A stretch of 59,905 nucleotides of DNA from Xenorhabdus kozodoii. GTDB taxonomy: Bacteria; Pseudomonadota; Gammaproteobacteria; Enterobacterales; Enterobacteriaceae. Where the stretch lies: NCBI RefSeq assembly GCF_002632875.1, contig NZ_NJCX01000022.1, positions 20,448 to 80,352 of the forward strand, read 5' to 3'. How positions within the stretch are numbered: the stretch's first letter is position 1; each line of letters starts with the position of its first letter. The notes beneath the pieces were generated by a model that had not been told where the DNA came from, searched no databases, and worked only from the letters and a program-made list of their open reading frames with translations. The position numbers were made by a program, and so were the translations under genes. Positions 46,521 to 55,660 of the stretch are shown one piece after another.

Positions 46521-47387
46521 ATGGAAAATCTGTACCAGAAACTGAATATTCTGCGTAAAGTTGATAACTTCTTAATGGCTCATCAGCCCAATAACTGCAC
46601 AGGTATTAAGCGATTTATTTTAGAGTTTCTTTTCTTTGGATTGATTAATGCACGCTCGTGCCTATTTGCGGGTTTCTTTTTTTTGGCTTTATTTTTGGTT
46701 CCAGCAAAAGGCATCGTGGGCATACCGCGTTATGATGTACTATTAGTATTTGCGGTGACCTTCCAAACATTACTCATCTGGTTAAAACTCGAAACATGGG
46801 ATGAATTGAAAGCGATCTGCGTCTTTCACTTAGTCGGTTTTATCATGGAGCTATTTAAGACATCCGCATCTATTAGTTCATGGCAATATCCTGATGCTGC
46901 GTTTACCAAGCTTTGGGGCGTCCCACTCTTTACCGGTTTTATGTATGCAGCCGTGGGAAGCTACATTATACAGTCATGGCGCTTTTTTAAGGTACGCATT
47001 GAACATTACCCACCGTATTGGATGGCAACACTGGTGGCACTGGCAATTTATATCAATTTCTTTAGTCATCATTATATTGGCGATTATCGCTGGTACTTAA
47101 CCGCTTTTATTTTCGGTTTGTATGCACGTGGTACTGTTTTTTATACGCCGTTGGATAGAGAACGCAGGATGCCACTATTACTTGCTTTTATATTGATTGG
47201 CTTTTTTATTTGGTTGGCGGAAAACTTCGGTACTTTCTTTGGGATCTGGCAATACCCGAATCAATTAGGTGCTTGGTCTGTTGTTCATGCAGGAAAATGG
47301 GGGGCATGGTCATTATTGGTGGTTGTCACCTTTACGATTGTCGTTCACCTTAAACATATCAAAACGAATGTGGCAATTGCCCGTTAA
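46521..47387 (+). CDS. DUF817 integral membrane protein
   Basis: Protein of 288 residues with about eight hydrophobic segments, resembling the DUF817 family (TWDELKAICVFHLVGFIMELFKTS and WQYPDAAFTKLWGVPLFTGFMYAAVGSYI are typical of it). The ATG directly follows the LysR stop (TAAATG), so it is translationally coupled. The family has no settled function. A hairpin terminator follows at 47404-47455. Confidence 0.8.
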   Translation: MENLYQKLNILRKVDNFLMAHQPNNCTGIKRFILEFLFFGLINARSCLFAGFFFLALFLVPAKGIVGIPRYDVLLVFAVTFQTLLIWLKLETWDELKAICVFHLVGFIMELFKTSASISSWQYPDAAFTKLWGVPLFTGFMYAAVGSYIIQSWRFFKVRIEHYPPYWMATLVALAIYINFFSHHYIGDYRWYLTAFIFGLYARGTVFYTPLDRERRMPLLLAFILIGFFIWLAENFGTFFGIWQYPNQLGAWSVVHAGKWGAWSLLVVVTFTIVVHLKHIKTNVAIAR

Positions 47388-47403
47388 TTTAGTCACGCTA
47401 TTT

Positions 47404-47455
47404 CCTTACTCCTCGCGCCGTGAGGAGTAAGGCTCTGTTTTGTTAGTTTTTTTGA
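47404..47455 (+). terminator. Terminator after the DUF817 gene
   Basis: Perfect 11-base stem (47404-47414 with 47422-47432) with a 7-base loop, then a T-rich stretch (ctctgttttgttagttttttt). Sequence of the stem is close to the hairpin at 32048-32074. Confidence 0.75.
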
Positions 47456-47684
47456 TAGAAAAAACCTGCGAACCGGTAAAGGGACATGGTTTGAGGCCCT
47501 GCACGTGGTCAGTGAACGAAGTGTCAAAGGTCAACCTTCCCACCGTGATCCACGTTGGTATGTTAGTTCGCTTCCTTTGGATACAGTCAGGCGGCTAAAC
47601 GCCGAAGAGCCACCTGGTCAGGCGAATTCCGCAGCCAACTTATCTTTGATTAAATTAAATACAAAGTGGAATCCCGCCCTGTGA
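47448..47684 (+). pseudogene. Possible transposase relic
   Basis: A frame without an ATG reads ...LRTGKGTWFEALHVVSER, then SVKGQPSHRDPRWYVSSLPL, up to a TGA at 47682. WYVSSLPLD is like the segment before the last catalytic region of ISAs1-type transposases (YYISSL), and the other frame nearby reads CEPVKGHG, as in their KGHGR motif, which would mean a frameshift. The match is short and degraded. If correct, the toxin-like operon at 47973 has an IS relic on its upstream side. Confidence 0.35.
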
Positions 47685-47972
47685 CTCACTCTTCATCATA
47701 AATCTATTAAAAAATATTCATTCTTTATCTCTGATTATGTGTAATGATAGGTTTATTCTCTTTCTCAACATAAGAAGCGGTGTCAAATGCAACTATCGGT
47801 TTACACCAACATAGCCCGAATTATTTTCGGTGCTTACTCAATTATATTGAACATACAAAAGACGATAACGCTCGTATTTCACTTGTTACTTGCTCCGTTC
47901 CAGTTTTTACAAAGACCATGAGGTGAAGCCAATAACACAAATTTTTAATAAAATTAAAACGGAGACTTATTT

Positions 47973-48404
47973 ATGAATATCATGAAAAAAATACTGTCAG
48001 GAGTTTTTATTTTATTCACCCTAAGTTTTTTTTCAGCAGCATATACCCAAATTTATAAAATAAAACCTAACGCCAACGAAAAATCGTCTCAACTTGCGCA
48101 AGGAAAAAAATGTACCGCTCAGTCTTCCTACCTCGGTTATGTTGTCTCTGTTGCTATTGGGTATGGAGGTTATAACAAAGACCCGAAGATAAAAAATTAT
48201 ATCGCTATTACCGTGGTTGATAAAAATAGAAAAAATCCCGAATGGTACTGGTCACAGTATGATGCTAATACAGATGCAGGTAAATCCATACAAACACTGG
48301 CGTCATATGCTGTCGCCAGTGGGCAAAAAGTTCTTGCTGAGTGCGAGGCGGTCGGAGATCACCAAAATATTAACTCGTTATGGGTTGGGCCAGATGCTTG
48401 GTAA
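47973..48404 (+). CDS. Secreted small protein, AB5-toxin B-subunit-like (1)
   Basis: Protein of 143 residues with a signal peptide (KKILSG, hydrophobic core to about residue 22, cleavage near AAYT). A GGAG site lies 8 bases before the ATG. The mature part has two cysteines, Cys47 and Cys124, 77 residues apart, the same spacing as the disulfide in cholera toxin B (Cys9-Cys86). A predicted long helix (DAGKSIQTLASYAVASG, 101-117) is followed by a strand with the second Cys (QKVLAEC) and a last strand INSLWVGPDAW, in the same order as the helix and last strands of cholera toxin B. It shares these blocks with the protein at 49987. These features suggest an OB-fold B subunit, by inference. First gene of a three-gene operon. 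Confidence 0.8.
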   Translation: MNIMKKILSGVFILFTLSFFSAAYTQIYKIKPNANEKSSQLAQGKKCTAQSSYLGYVVSVAIGYGGYNKDPKIKNYIAITVVDKNRKNPEWYWSQYDANTDAGKSIQTLASYAVASGQKVLAECEAVGDHQNINSLWVGPDAW

Positions 48405-48424
48405 AAGGATAATGGGAGCATATT

Positions 48425-49927
48425 ATGAATTTAATAAAGAAAATATTTATTGCCATAATTGCAATGTTATCATTTTTACCCTCTATTTTCATGGCATTTG
48501 GCCAGCCATTACCCGAAGGTGATCCAAGGCGTTCGGTTGTCGGTTTCTTTTTTGATACAGACGGTAATATTTATAATCCCATGATGGCTTACGGAAATAC
48601 GATAAGATATAGTCTTTCCGACCCAAATTTATCGATACAATATACATATGAAGATTTCCAAGCTGATGTTCAGATCGAACCACTTATGCGCCGTGCTGCA
48701 GAATATTGGAATAATGTGCTGAATCCATATTTTACTATCAGAATAATTCAATCTGGGGAACAACCTAATTTTATTCTACAAACAATGTTGCCTACTATGC
48801 TAGATAGAACTCGGCCTAATTACTATCTTGGACATTTAGACGCAATAACTGCTATGCCTCTTTACTATGAATATGATGAAATGAGATTTAATTATGGCAT
48901 TACGTCACCAGGAATATATTTTGTGCCTACCATTGCTGTATCTAACAGGCTTTACGACACTTGGGAAACCATAATGGGGGATGATCTTGATTTAAGTAGG
49001 TATGCAAGAATTTATACATATGCGCTTGTACTTCATGAGATGGGTCATGCTTTAGGGTTGGGTCATCCTGATGATGTACTCCGGGGGATAAACCTTACGA
49101 GTACAGATGTTCACCCGATGTTTAGTCGGTTAAATGATTTTGCTGTATACAGAGATTTAGAGAGTAATGTTCCACAAGCACCAGTAATGCTTGAATATCC
49201 AATTTATTTTTTACTAACTTTGCATCAACAGCTTGGCAGGCCATTAAATATTAATAATATTTCTATATCAGAACATGAAAGAAGGTTTTTATTCAATCAG
49301 GTTTCTGGATTTTGTGAACGTTCAAATAATGCAGATTGTGATTATAATATTGTTCATCCATTAGCAAAAACAATGGTGCCCATTGTCAGTATATTGTTGA
49401 GTAATTCCACGCCTAAGCCAAAACCAAAAGTTAAGATTTGTACAGTTGAACTTAAAACCACAGACGAGATAGAGCTTATTTTTTATAGTCAGTGGTATAC
49501 CACCTTTACCCGCAAGGATGGATGTCAGGTCAATCTGAGTTTAAAATGCGATGGAAGTGAAAGTTCCTGTTCCAGCGGAGACTATTCGTCACATAATAAA
49601 TTCCAATTAATCATACATGATGACCAATCAATCAATGACGAAAAGCTCACCATAAGTGCTAGAAGTGCAGAAAAAAACGACACAATGTCAAGAATAACAA
49701 ATTTCTCATCAACTAATAATATGAAATTTGAAAATAAAGGTAGTGGCATAGCCAAAATTTCATATGTTGATTCAACTTGTTACTATAGTACAGGCCCCTC
49801 TTTCATGGAAATTAAACCAGATCTTGATCGTGCGTTTACCGTAGAAACTAATAATGGTTTTTTTAGTGCCTGTACATCACAACCAAAAGTAATAAGCTGG
49901 AAAATTGAATACATTACATATGAATAA
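48425..49927 (+). CDS. Secreted zinc metalloprotease (metzincin), candidate toxin A subunit
   Basis: Protein of 500 residues with a signal peptide (1 to about 24, cleavage after MA). It has the metzincin zinc motif HEMGHALGLGH at 204-214 (three His, catalytic Glu205) and a Met-turn candidate PVMLEY at 253-258, so it is expected to be a zinc endopeptidase. A short loop between Cys297 and Cys305 could be a nicking site, as in A1/A2 toxins. A Pro/Lys linker (PKPKPKVK, 330-337) leads to a Cys-rich beta domain (338-500) that I do not recognise. It starts 20 bases after the first B-like gene, and the second follows 59 bases later. A metzincin A chain with B subunits is known for E. coli EcxAB; whether this is a homologue needs a structure-based comparison. 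Confidence 0.85.
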   Translation: MNLIKKIFIAIIAMLSFLPSIFMAFGQPLPEGDPRRSVVGFFFDTDGNIYNPMMAYGNTIRYSLSDPNLSIQYTYEDFQADVQIEPLMRRAAEYWNNVLNPYFTIRIIQSGEQPNFILQTMLPTMLDRTRPNYYLGHLDAITAMPLYYEYDEMRFNYGITSPGIYFVPTIAVSNRLYDTWETIMGDDLDLSRYARIYTYALVLHEMGHALGLGHPDDVLRGINLTSTDVHPMFSRLNDFAVYRDLESNVPQAPVMLEYPIYFLLTLHQQLGRPLNINNISISEHERRFLFNQVSGFCERSNNADCDYNIVHPLAKTMVPIVSILLSNSTPKPKPKVKICTVELKTTDEIELIFYSQWYTTFTRKDGCQVNLSLKCDGSESSCSSGDYSSHNKFQLIIHDDQSINDEKLTISARSAEKNDTMSRITNFSSTNNMKFENKGSGIAKISYVDSTCYYSTGPSFMEIKPDLDRAFTVETNNGFFSACTSQPKVISWKIEYITYE

Positions 49928-49986
49928 ATTAACTAACCCGAATTTTTGATAAGGAATTCGGGTTAATTGAAAAGGAATGAATTGCT

Positions 49987-50379
49987 ATGAAATCAATTTA
50001 CTTGTTCGTATTATTTTGTTTTTTTGCTTGCAGTGTGTCAGCGGAGGGGAATGGAGACAAGATAACTGGCAGCCAATTAAAGCCAAATATCTCCGTTTCT
50101 ACAGGTAAGAATGATGCAATAAACTGCAATAAATCCATTACAGGCTATATTATTTCCGTTTCCACAGGATATAAGGGAAATAAAAATTGGTTGGCCTTTA
50201 CAATTAAAAATAAAAGTGGTCAGAGCTGGTTCTGGGCAGCTCATCTAAACAATACTGATGCAGGAAAATCCCTGCTTTCAACGGCAATTTTTGCTGCTTC
50301 TAGTGGCCAAAAAATTTATGCCGAATGCGATAATAATAACTATATTACATCTCTGTGGGTTGGGCCGGATGCTTGGTGA
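49987..50379 (+). CDS. Secreted small protein, AB5-toxin B-subunit-like (2)
   Basis: Protein of 130 residues with a signal peptide (cleavage near SVSA, residue 19). The mature part keeps two cysteines, Cys47 and Cys114 (67 apart), the helix TDAGKSLLSTAIFAASSG (90-107), GQKIYAEC and the terminal SLWVGPDAW, identical in the last nine residues to the protein at 47973. Conserved aromatic residues (WYWSQ in the first, WFWAA here) lie before the helix. It appears to be a paralogue that arose by duplication and diverged. Together with the metalloprotease it forms a small-large-small secreted operon. Receptor (probably a sugar) unknown. A ribosome site AAGGA lies before the ATG. Confidence 0.8.
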   Translation: MKSIYLFVLFCFFACSVSAEGNGDKITGSQLKPNISVSTGKNDAINCNKSITGYIISVSTGYKGNKNWLAFTIKNKSGQSWFWAAHLNNTDAGKSLLSTAIFAASSGQKIYAECDNNNYITSLWVGPDAW

Positions 50380-50892
50380 TTCGATTCTGTCGCATTAGTG
50401 AAGAACACTCGAGGATAAGGCATTAGAATACTTAGCAAAATCTGCCGTAAACCCTCGTCCTATCGAGGGTGTCGCAAAAGCTCATGTTATCCATTAAAAT
50501 CTGTGCTCTTCCTTTAGGCGCAGATCTTTTATGACCTTATTCACTTGAAAACTGGAACCGTCTACTTACACCAAACGTCAATTTGTCAAAGCGCAGCAGT
50601 TACCTGTATTGGATGGCTCTCTATCATCCGGACAAATTGTTATTGGATGCCGGTTATTTCCATGACGCGGTGATTGCGGAGACACAAAAATATCAGATCC
50701 GGCTGTTTTGCTCTGAAAATTCAAACCGACAGAGCCCCCGAAAAATCTACCTCAAAGCGTTATTTGTCTATGATGCTGAGCAAGAGAGTTTCCGCTAGCG
50801 ATGACGTTGACAGAAGCGAAATCCCCACACACTTGGGATACGCCATTCCTGTTCTTTGTCGGCAATTTAATTATTACTTGTGCGTATTTAAT
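50380..50892 (+). mobile_element. IS relics (IS1182-like transposase fragment)
   Basis: No intact gene. A hairpin of 7 bases (50452-50458 with 50465-50471) is followed by gtgtcgcaaaag, which looks like an IS end. At 50583-50798 a short frame contains YHPDKLLLDAGYFHDAVIAE and KIYLKALFVYDAEQES, similar to the middle part of IS1182-type transposases (DAGYFS and the F-YD-E region), with frame breaks upstream. The relic lies directly downstream of the toxin-like operon. Confidence 0.5.
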
Positions 50893-51450
50893 ATGATTGT
50901 ATTAATCCGGCATGCAACACCTAAAATTGATTATTCATCATGTAATTACCAAACGGCTCAGCAACGGCTGAGGGAATATAATCAAACACAAGATGTGGAA
51001 GAGCAGGAAATAGAAACGTTTCTTTCCTCTGCACTTTTCCAAGAGATCAAGGCAAGACGTCCGGTGGTTTACAGTTCACCAGTGGGTAGAGCAGAGCGTA
51101 CCTGTCAATTGGTTTTTGGACACATTGATGGCTATACAATTCATTCTGAACTGCGGGAAGTTGGGCTTGAAATCACTCCACTACCGCTATTAAAAATGAA
51201 AATCAGGACGTGGTTTTTACTGTCTCGATTAGCCTGGCTGTTGAGAATGAACCATGCACAGGAAAAAATAGGGCATGCGTTACAACGCTCTGAAGCACTG
51301 CTTCCTTTTCTTGAACAGCATGACGATGTGGCAATTGTTTCACACGGTTATCTAATGCACTACCTGAAAAAGCATTTGAAAAAAAATCGCTACCACGTCA
51401 AAGACAGGTTTAAACAGGGTTGTTTTACCGCGGAGATTTGGGAAAAATGA
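50893..51450 (+). CDS. Histidine phosphatase superfamily protein
   Basis: Protein of 185 residues with the ATG at 50893 (the frame opens further upstream in IS relic sequence, not in the gene). The catalytic RHA motif is at MIVLIRHATPK (family RHG) and the second His in VAIVSHGYLMHYL (about 150-162). A Ser-Pro-hinged YSSPVGRAERTCQ gives the conserved Arg. Members are broad-specificity phosphatases or mutases. Its stop overlaps the start of the epimerase gene by ATGA, so the two were one operon. Substrate unknown. Confidence 0.8.
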   Translation: MIVLIRHATPKIDYSSCNYQTAQQRLREYNQTQDVEEQEIETFLSSALFQEIKARRPVVYSSPVGRAERTCQLVFGHIDGYTIHSELREVGLEITPLPLLKMKIRTWFLLSRLAWLLRMNHAQEKIGHALQRSEALLPFLEQHDDVAIVSHGYLMHYLKKHLKKNRYHVKDRFKQGCFTAEIWEK

Positions 51451-51881
51451 AAAAGATCCTGATCGTAGGCGCCACCGGTTTTATTGGCAAAAAAGTGGCT
51501 GACTATCTGATTCAGCAACAAGAATTTGACGTAATACGCTATACCAGACGTCCGCATCAGGGGTTTTTTAGTTGTGAACTAGGCGACAGCGCCTGGCAGG
51601 AAATGGTGAAAAGTTGTGTGGCCATCATTAACTGTTCGGGGGTAGGACTGGCAAAAATCAAGCAACAACGAAATGCCAATGAAACCATTGCACGTCAGCT
51701 TGTGGAGTCACTTCCTGATATCGGGAAGAAATACCGCCTGCTGCATTTAAGTACGGTCAAAGCTTTCAATGTTCATCACTATGCGGATGCCCGTCAAGAC
51801 ACCGGAACTCACGCCGGGAGAAGTCGTCAGCCGGCCACTGCAACTGCCGGGCATTGGCGCGTTGTTTTTGATAGGGGATGA
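51447..51881 (+). pseudogene. NAD-dependent epimerase, truncated by the conjugative remnant
   Basis: The ATG at 51447 overlaps the phosphatase stop (ATGA). Residues 1 to about 110 form the N-terminus of an extended-SDR epimerase (KKILIVGATGFIGKKVADYL with the GxxGxxG motif; INCSGVGLAKI; LLHLSTVKAFN). From about 51775 the sequence becomes that of the conjugative element in another frame, so the protein ends in an unrelated tail at 51881. The usual length is near 300. The catalytic YxxxK region is lost, so it is expected to be inactive. Confidence 0.75.
51775..51800. other. Left junction of the conjugative-element remnant
   Basis: In this short stretch the reading frame of the chromosomal epimerase stops being family-like, while a second frame (from 51781) begins to match ICE protein PFL_4695-type sequence. 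GC content rises at once and stays high to about 59155. No tRNA or clear att repeat was seen here, so the end was probably made by deletion or recombination rather than by clean integration. Confidence 0.6.
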
Positions 51882-52113
51882 TCCCGCCTCTCGCCGGTGG
51901 TTAAGTCAACATGCAGCACGACTCAAGCAATTACACGCCGTGGGACTGGTCGTCAATGTCAGTGAGATGGCAGGCTTACAGTCATTGCGCGCCTTAGCGC
52001 CGGATATCCTGTTATCACCGGCTTCCGGCTCAGAGCTGGCTCGTCGTTTGCAACTGCACCATTATCCGGTGCTGATCACTGAAAACGCACTCACGCAGCA
52101 GCTATCACCATGA
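51781..52113 (+). CDS. ICE protein of the PFL_4695 type (TIGR03765), N-terminally truncated
   Basis: Open frame of 110 residues from the ATG at 51781 (in-frame ATGs at 51769 and 51787 too). It contains TPELTPGEVVSRPLQLPGIG, LFLIGDDPASRRWL, GLVVNVSEMAGLQSLRALAP and LHHYPVLIT, as I recall from integrating-conjugative-element proteins of the TIGR03765 family, which usually have a leader sequence before this part. The leader is missing because of the junction with the epimerase gene. It overlaps traD by four bases. Confidence 0.7.
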   Translation: MRMPVKTPELTPGEVVSRPLQLPGIGALFLIGDDPASRRWLSQHAARLKQLHAVGLVVNVSEMAGLQSLRALAPDILLSPASGSELARRLQLHHYPVLITENALTQQLSP

Positions 52114-54181
52114 GCCGCCGCTATGTGGTTGAAGCCCTGTTACGGCCTGCCGTCGAGCTGAATACCGCGGTGGTCTCAGCCGTGGCCGCGTTTATCTGTA
52201 TCCGCGCACCCTGGGCGATTGCACTGGCACCGTCAGTCAGTGAGGTGATGGCAGGGGGTTTTGCGGTATTGGCGATGATACGCACGTGGCAGGGCATTCA
52301 GGTGATCCGCTATCGCCGAAACCTGCGCCGTTTGCCGCGTTACCAGATGAGCACCAAACAGATCCCCGTCAGCCATCAGCGCTTGTTTCTGGGCAGGGGA
52401 TTTCGCTGGCAGCAAAAGCATACCCAGCGTTTGCAGGATACGCGGCGACCGGAAGTCGAACGCTTTGTGCAACCATCTAAGGTTTATCAGCTTGCCCGTT
52501 TGCTGGAGCGCCGAACGGAATACCGTTGGCCGACATTGTCGACCCTGTTACGCAACGATTCCCCGTTCAATCCGGTGCGACCACTGCCACCGGTGGGCGG
52601 TAATCCGATGATCCACGGTATTGAGCCACAGGAAACCGACGTGTTTATGGATCTGCGCGAGCGGGTCGGGCATACGCTGATAATGGGAACAACGCGTGTA
52701 GGGAAAACCCGTCTGGCGGAGTTGCTGATAACGCAGGATATCCGGCGCGGCGAGGTAGTGATTGTCTTCGATCCCAAAGGGGATGCTGACCTGTTAAGGC
52801 GCATCTGGGCGGAAGCGCACCGGGCAGGTCGTAGCAATGCACTTTCCCTCTTTCATCTGGGCTGGCCGGAAATCTCGGCACGCTATAATGCGGTCGGGCG
52901 GTTTGGCCGGGTCTCGGAAGTGGCTTCTCGTCTGGCCGGGCAGCTCAGTGGTGAAGGGAACAGTGCGGCTTTTCGGGAATTTGCCTGGCGGTTTGTCAAT
53001 ATTGTCGCTCGTGCGTTGGTGGCATTGGGGCACCGGCCGGATTACACGCTGATCACCCGTTACGTCAATAATATCAGTGAACTGTATCAGTTGTATGCCA
53101 CTAAAATAATGGCAGACCGGCAGCCCGCCCTGCTGGAACATATCCGTCAGTCCCTCGGCAAGCTGAAAGAAAAAGATATCCCGCGCAATATGCAGGGACA
53201 GCCGGATGCGTTGCGACTCTGGGCGATGGAAATCACGCTGAGTTCAGAAGCGGGTAAGCAACTCTATGACCCTATCCTGGATGGATTACGCTCTGCCGTG
53301 CGTTATGACCGCATGACCGCACCTATTTTGACAAAATTGTTGCATCCTTATTGCCGCTCTTGGAAAAACTGACCACCGGTAAAATCTCAGAACTGCTCTC
53401 ACCGGATTACCTCAATATGTCTGATTTACGCCCTATCTTCGACTGGGAACAGGTGATCCGCAAGAACGGCATTGTCTATATCGGGCTGGATGCACTGTCT
53501 GACAGCGATGTGGCCTCGGCAGTAGGCAACAGCATGTTTGCGGACTTGGTCAGTGTGGCGGGGCAGATTTATAAATATGGCATGAATGCCGGCTTGCCAG
53601 TGCGCCATGACGGCAAGCTGGCGATTAACCTGCATTGTGACGAGTTCAATGAACTGATGGGGGATGAATTTATTCCGCTGATCAATAAAGGCGGTGGCGC
53701 CGGTATGCAGGTCACGGCCTATACCCAAACTTCATCGGATATCGAAGCCCGTCTCGGCAGTCCGGCCAAAACCGCGCAGGTGATTGGTAACTTCAATACC
53801 CTGATGATGCTGCGGGTACGGGATAACCGGACGGCCGAACTGCTCACCAGCCAGTTGCCCGAAGTGGAAATCTACAGTAAAACACTGGTCTCGGGGCACT
53901 CTGATATCGCCGATGTTGAACAGGGACAGGATTTTACCTCCTCCACGCAGGATCGGGTCGGCACCGTCAAAACACCGCTGGTGACGCCGGCTGAGATGAT
54001 TAACCTGCCGAAAGGTCAGGCATTTGCCCTGCTGGAAGGCGGCCAGCTATGGAAAATTCGCATGCCTTTGCCCACCGGGGATGACGACGATGCCCTGATG
54101 CCCGCGAGTTTGCAGAAAATCGCCGAACTGATGCGGCGTCACTATCGCACCCGTGAAGCCTGGTGGGAAGATAAGGGATAA
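52110..54181 (+). pseudogene. traD: TraD conjugative coupling ATPase with a frameshift
   Basis: Type IV coupling protein of SXT/TOL-type TraD that links the relaxosome to the mating channel. The frame starting at 52110 has two N-terminal hydrophobic segments and a Walker A (GTTRVGKTR, about residues 193-201). At about 53342 the frame runs out (ends 53372), and a second frame (from 53351) continues the protein with the Walker B-like LHCDEFNELMGDEF and VTAYTQTSSDIE to 54181. Inserting one base near TTGTTGCATCC restores ILTKL-ASLLPLLEKL, so a one-base deletion explains the break. It is a real mutation unless it is a sequencing error. Total size about 690 residues, as expected. Confidence 0.85.
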
Positions 54182-54190
54182 TTTCACGTC

Positions 54191-55660
54191 ATGGCACCGT
54201 CAGAAAATCACTCCCGCCCACCTTCCCAGCCGCCTCGCCAGCATGGCCTGCTATATCGTGTGTTATGGGCATGGCCGTGGCAACTTATTGGTTTTATTAC
54301 GATGTCATGGCTATTCAGTCTGTTACTGGAATATGTCGGGATGACCTTTTTCTGGCCGGAACAGGGCGCGTCTCACAGCCAAATGATGATGAAAACGGAG
54401 CTGCAATTTTTATCCACGGAGTTTACCCTGCGTACCCTGATAGGCGCTCTCAATAAAGTGCGTGCCGAGCAGAAAAAATTAAGCCAGCAGAATACCGATA
54501 TTCTGAAAGAAAATGACCAGTTAAAGCACCAAAGCCTTGATGTTGCCAGCCAAATCGAGGCGGCGGTTGCGGCTATTCGTCAAGACGATGAACAGCGTCA
54601 GCGCACGTTGCAGGATGAGCAGCAGGGGTTACTGGCACAGATTGACCTGCTCACGGAGCGGTTAAATGCCACGCCTTTGTCGGCACCGGATAATCAGATA
54701 CCACTGGGCACCGGGCTGGCTGGGAGTCCGTATTCTGCCGGCGCAGTCAGCGGGCAGGATGACATTATCTGGGTCACACCGGCCGATGAAAAACCGACCG
54801 CGTTGCAAGCGATGGGGAATGGTCAATCGACACCGCAATATCCCACTGCTTTTTTAAGCGAACAACCGACAGCCGGGCAAAAAGTGCAGGACACGCCCGC
54901 GCTTGAGGAAAAGAGCGAAACCCCGGTCTATACCCTGCCGGAAAATGCCACCCTGGTGGGCAGTCAGGCGATGACTGCGTTGCTCGGCCGGGTGCCGGTC
55001 AATGGCACGGTCACAGACCCCTATCCGTTCAAGATTTTGATTGGCAAAGACAACCTGACCGCCAACGGTATTGAGCTGCCGGAAGTGGAAGGGGCAGTGG
55101 TTTCCGGTTCAGCCAGTGGTGACTGGACACTGGCCTGCGTGCGCGGGCAGGTCAATGCCATCACATTTGTGTTTCAGGATGGCACGGTGCGCACCTTGCC
55201 GGGTGCCGGTCAGGGCAAAAACGGGGGCACCCGCGGCATCGGCTGGTTGTCTGATGAAAACGGCATTCCCTGTATCAGCGGTGAGCGCAAATCTAACGCC
55301 AGTACTTATCTGCCGACGCTGTTTGCCCTCTCAGCGATGAATTCCGCCGGCAACGCCCTGAACGAAAGCCAGCAAACCGCGCAAACCAACGGCGCAGGCG
55401 GCATCACGTCCGCTTTAACGGGCAACGCCGGCCAGGCGGCATTAGGGAAGGCGATGGCCGGTGGTATGAATGAGATGAGCGAATGGCTTAAGCAGCGCTA
55501 CCGCCAGACATTCGATGCCGTTTACGTGCCGCCCGGTGCCCGTGTTGTGGTGCATATCACCCAAAGTCTGGCGCTGGATTACGAAACAAAAGGCCGTAAG
55601 GTGCGCTACGACATGAGTGAACCCACTCAATATGATCATACTCAGGAAGCCTTAGATTAA
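54191..55660 (+). CDS. Chimeric ICE protein: PFL_4697-like start fused to PFL_4705-like body
   Basis: Protein of 489 residues. Residues about 18-78 (HGLLYRVLWAWPWQLIGF, LLLEYVGMTFFWPEQGASHSQ) are the N-terminal membrane part of TIGR03747 (PFL_4697 family). From about residue 79 (TLRTLIGALNKVRAEQKKL) the sequence is the coiled-coil and body of TIGR03752 (PFL_4705 family), including later VNGTVTDPYPFKILIG and VVVHITQSLALDYE. In complete elements of this type these two genes are separated by several others (from memory RAQPRD, TIGR03758, 03745, 03750, 03746, 03749). So an in-frame deletion of about 5-7 genes, with a junction at about 54420-54430, created the fusion. It starts 9 bases after traD. 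Confidence 0.8.
   Translation: MAPSENHSRPPSQPPRQHGLLYRVLWAWPWQLIGFITMSWLFSLLLEYVGMTFFWPEQGASHSQMMMKTELQFLSTEFTLRTLIGALNKVRAEQKKLSQQNTDILKENDQLKHQSLDVASQIEAAVAAIRQDDEQRQRTLQDEQQGLLAQIDLLTERLNATPLSAPDNQIPLGTGLAGSPYSAGAVSGQDDIIWVTPADEKPTALQAMGNGQSTPQYPTAFLSEQPTAGQKVQDTPALEEKSETPVYTLPENATLVGSQAMTALLGRVPVNGTVTDPYPFKILIGKDNLTANGIELPEVEGAVVSGSASGDWTLACVRGQVNAITFVFQDGTVRTLPGAGQGKNGGTRGIGWLSDENGIPCISGERKSNASTYLPTLFALSAMNSAGNALNESQQTAQTNGAGGITSALTGNAGQAALGKAMAGGMNEMSEWLKQRYRQTFDAVYVPPGARVVVHITQSLALDYETKGRKVRYDMSEPTQYDHTQEALD

Noticed and set aside
47973-50379. Reading the three secreted genes as a toxin-immunity (bacteriocin) operon
   Set aside because: All three proteins have signal peptides and the small ones are paralogues with a B-subunit-like layout; an immunity protein for a secreted protease is possible but fits less well.
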